A stretch of DNA of 64,000 bases from assembly GCF_900102315.1 (NCBI RefSeq), contig NZ_FNBL01000011.1, positions 62,001 to 126,000 of the forward strand, in the 5' to 3' direction. This document shows positions 63,198 through 64,000 of this stretch, in pieces. The translations under genes and the position numbers were made by a program. This stretch comes from Celeribacter baekdonensis (GTDB lineage: Bacteria > Pseudomonadota > Alphaproteobacteria > Rhodobacterales > Rhodobacteraceae). The first letter of the stretch is position 1; each line of letters starts with the position of its first letter. The notes beneath the pieces were generated by a model. That model searched no databases, was not told the origin of the DNA, and worked only from the letters and a program-made list of their open reading frames with translations.

Positions 63198-63620
63198 ATG
63201 CTGACGATCAAGAGACTGGACATTCAGGACGCCCGCGTCCTGATCGCCGGGGCACGGGAAAAATCTGAGGAGATCGGCGTGCCCATGTGTATTGCGATCA
63301 CCGATGAGGGCGGCAATCTGATCGCTTTTGAACGGATGGACGGTGGCAAGGTGACGTCATCGCTGATCGCCATCGACAAAAGCTTTACCGCCTCGGCCGC
63401 GAAGAAAGCCACACATGAATATGGCGCGGCAAGCCAGCCGGGATCGCCGGCTTATGGCATCGGTTCCGCCATCGGTGGTCGCCTCATGGTGGTGGGTGGC
63501 GGCCTGCCTGTCATGGTCGACGAAGAGGTTGTCGGTGGGATTGGCGTCTCCTCCGGGACTCCGGATCAGGACCGCGCCGTGGCCCAGGCTGGCATCGATT
63601 CATTCCTTGTCACTTTGTAA
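63198..63620 (+). CDS. GlcG/HbpS-like heme-binding family protein
   Basis: 140 aa, single GlcG (DUF336) domain: ARVLIAGAREKSEEIGVPMC, ITDEGGNLIAFERMDGGKVT, and PAYGIGSAIGGRLMVVGGGL. Family members bind heme or accompany glycolate oxidase (GlcG) genes; the function is unclear. It follows glcB by 31 bp with AAGGAAGAG upstream, so it is co-transcribed, consistent with a C2-acid role. No signal peptide is present. Confidence 0.9.
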   Translation: MLTIKRLDIQDARVLIAGAREKSEEIGVPMCIAITDEGGNLIAFERMDGGKVTSSLIAIDKSFTASAAKKATHEYGAASQPGSPAYGIGSAIGGRLMVVGGGLPVMVDEEVVGGIGVSSGTPDQDRAVAQAGIDSFLVTL

Positions 63621-63734
63621 GGTTGCGCCTGTGACCTCTGGCGGGATCCCGGCGATGTTCTTTGTGACGATGTTGTCCGCGCAGGTTCTGATCGTGTGAC
63701 GTACCGCTAGGATGAAAATGGGTTTGGTCCACCA

Positions 63735-64000
63735 TCACCCTACGCTCCGCCAGATCTCTTCGAGATCGCGGTAAGAGACGGCATAACGGACGTAGAAAAT
63801 CACCGCACGCAGGATCACGGATTTCGGAAACTGGGCCCCTTGCAACCCACTTTTCTCAACCACCTGACACCGCTCCCATTTTCCAGATGGATTGGAAACG
63901 AGAACTGGAGCGCCAAAGCCAATGACTTTTAACGAGGTGACGAGGCGGGGGTTGTCGTCAACGAATGCACTTTTATAGATGCAGGGCGTCGGTTCGAAGG
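63735..64000 (-). pseudogene. Partial ORF with IS6-family transposase N-terminus, running off the window
   Basis: A leftward frame enters from the right edge and stops at 63735. Its last 37 or so residues (GAQFPKSVILRAVIFYVRYA, then VSYRDLEEI) are the N-terminal part of an IS6-family transposase, but translation ends in WRSVG instead of continuing into the DDE domain. The upstream residues (for example LKVIGFGAPVLVSNPSGKWE) are not transposase-like and may be a host gene truncated by insertion. It is not the same copy as the remnant at 32645; the two differ in sequence. Confidence 0.6.

Overview
The window is a GC-rich, gene-dense stretch of an alphaproteobacterial genome, most likely a marine Rhodobacterales (Roseobacter-type) strain. 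This is inferred from gene content (TctCAB transporters, a fused IorB, IS6-type remnants, a complete thi operon), the many 4-base ATGA gene overlaps and codon usage. It was not tested by any search. No rRNA or tRNA gene was recognised.

Region 1 (1-26058) is a large aromatic/indolic catabolic island. A leftward operon (7687 to 1) encodes an isatin-hydrolase-like cyclase, a phytoene-desaturase-like FAD oxidoreductase, a MarR regulator, both subunits of an indolepyruvate:ferredoxin oxidoreductase (IorA, IorB) and a second FAD oxidoreductase cut by the window edge. Next come a rightward cupin-FAH hydrolase-SDR trio, a luciferase-like monooxygenase and two winged-helix regulators. A leftward CoA-thioester operon (17117 to 12833) holds a fused 2-aminobenzoyl-CoA monooxygenase/reductase, an SDR, two thioesterases and a Rid-family protein. 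An AraC regulator is divergent from a rightward operon (19231-26058) with a cupin, a SnoaL-like protein, an IacA/Iif-type flavin monooxygenase, a carboxylesterase, a flavin reductase, an outer-membrane channel and a (2-amino)benzoate-CoA ligase. The simplest joint reading is oxygenation of an indolic compound, ring opening via isatin/isatinate to anthranilate, CoA activation and dearomatisation. The substrate is inferred, not shown. A recurring AT-rich motif and a perfect 16-bp palindrome in the promoters suggest a shared regulon.

Region 2 (26200-32419) is a TPP-riboswitch-controlled thiamin operon, thiCOSGE-thiF-thiD. A frameshifted IS6-family transposase remnant follows (about 32645-32987).

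Region 3 (33027-44793) looks like a tricarboxylate (tricarballylate/aconitate) utilisation locus: TctE/TctD two-component system, TctC, a TctA-TctB fusion, a PrpF/GalD-type isomerase, a 2-hydroxyacid dehydrogenase, an AbrB-type membrane protein, a GntR regulator with a clear operator, and TcuA/TcuB.

Region 4 (44834-51859) has a LysR regulator divergent from a CUT1 ABC importer operon that also encodes a metallophosphodiesterase and a HAD phosphatase, suggesting uptake and breakdown of a phosphodiester. Region 5 (52155-55728) is nadABC. Region 6 (55902-64000) holds a GFA-family protein, an EamA exporter with a divergent Lrp regulator, an ABC exporter preceded by a tiny ORF and a palindrome, an IclR regulator with a perfect operator next to glcB (malate synthase G) and a GlcG/HbpS-like gene, and a second IS6 remnant at the right edge.
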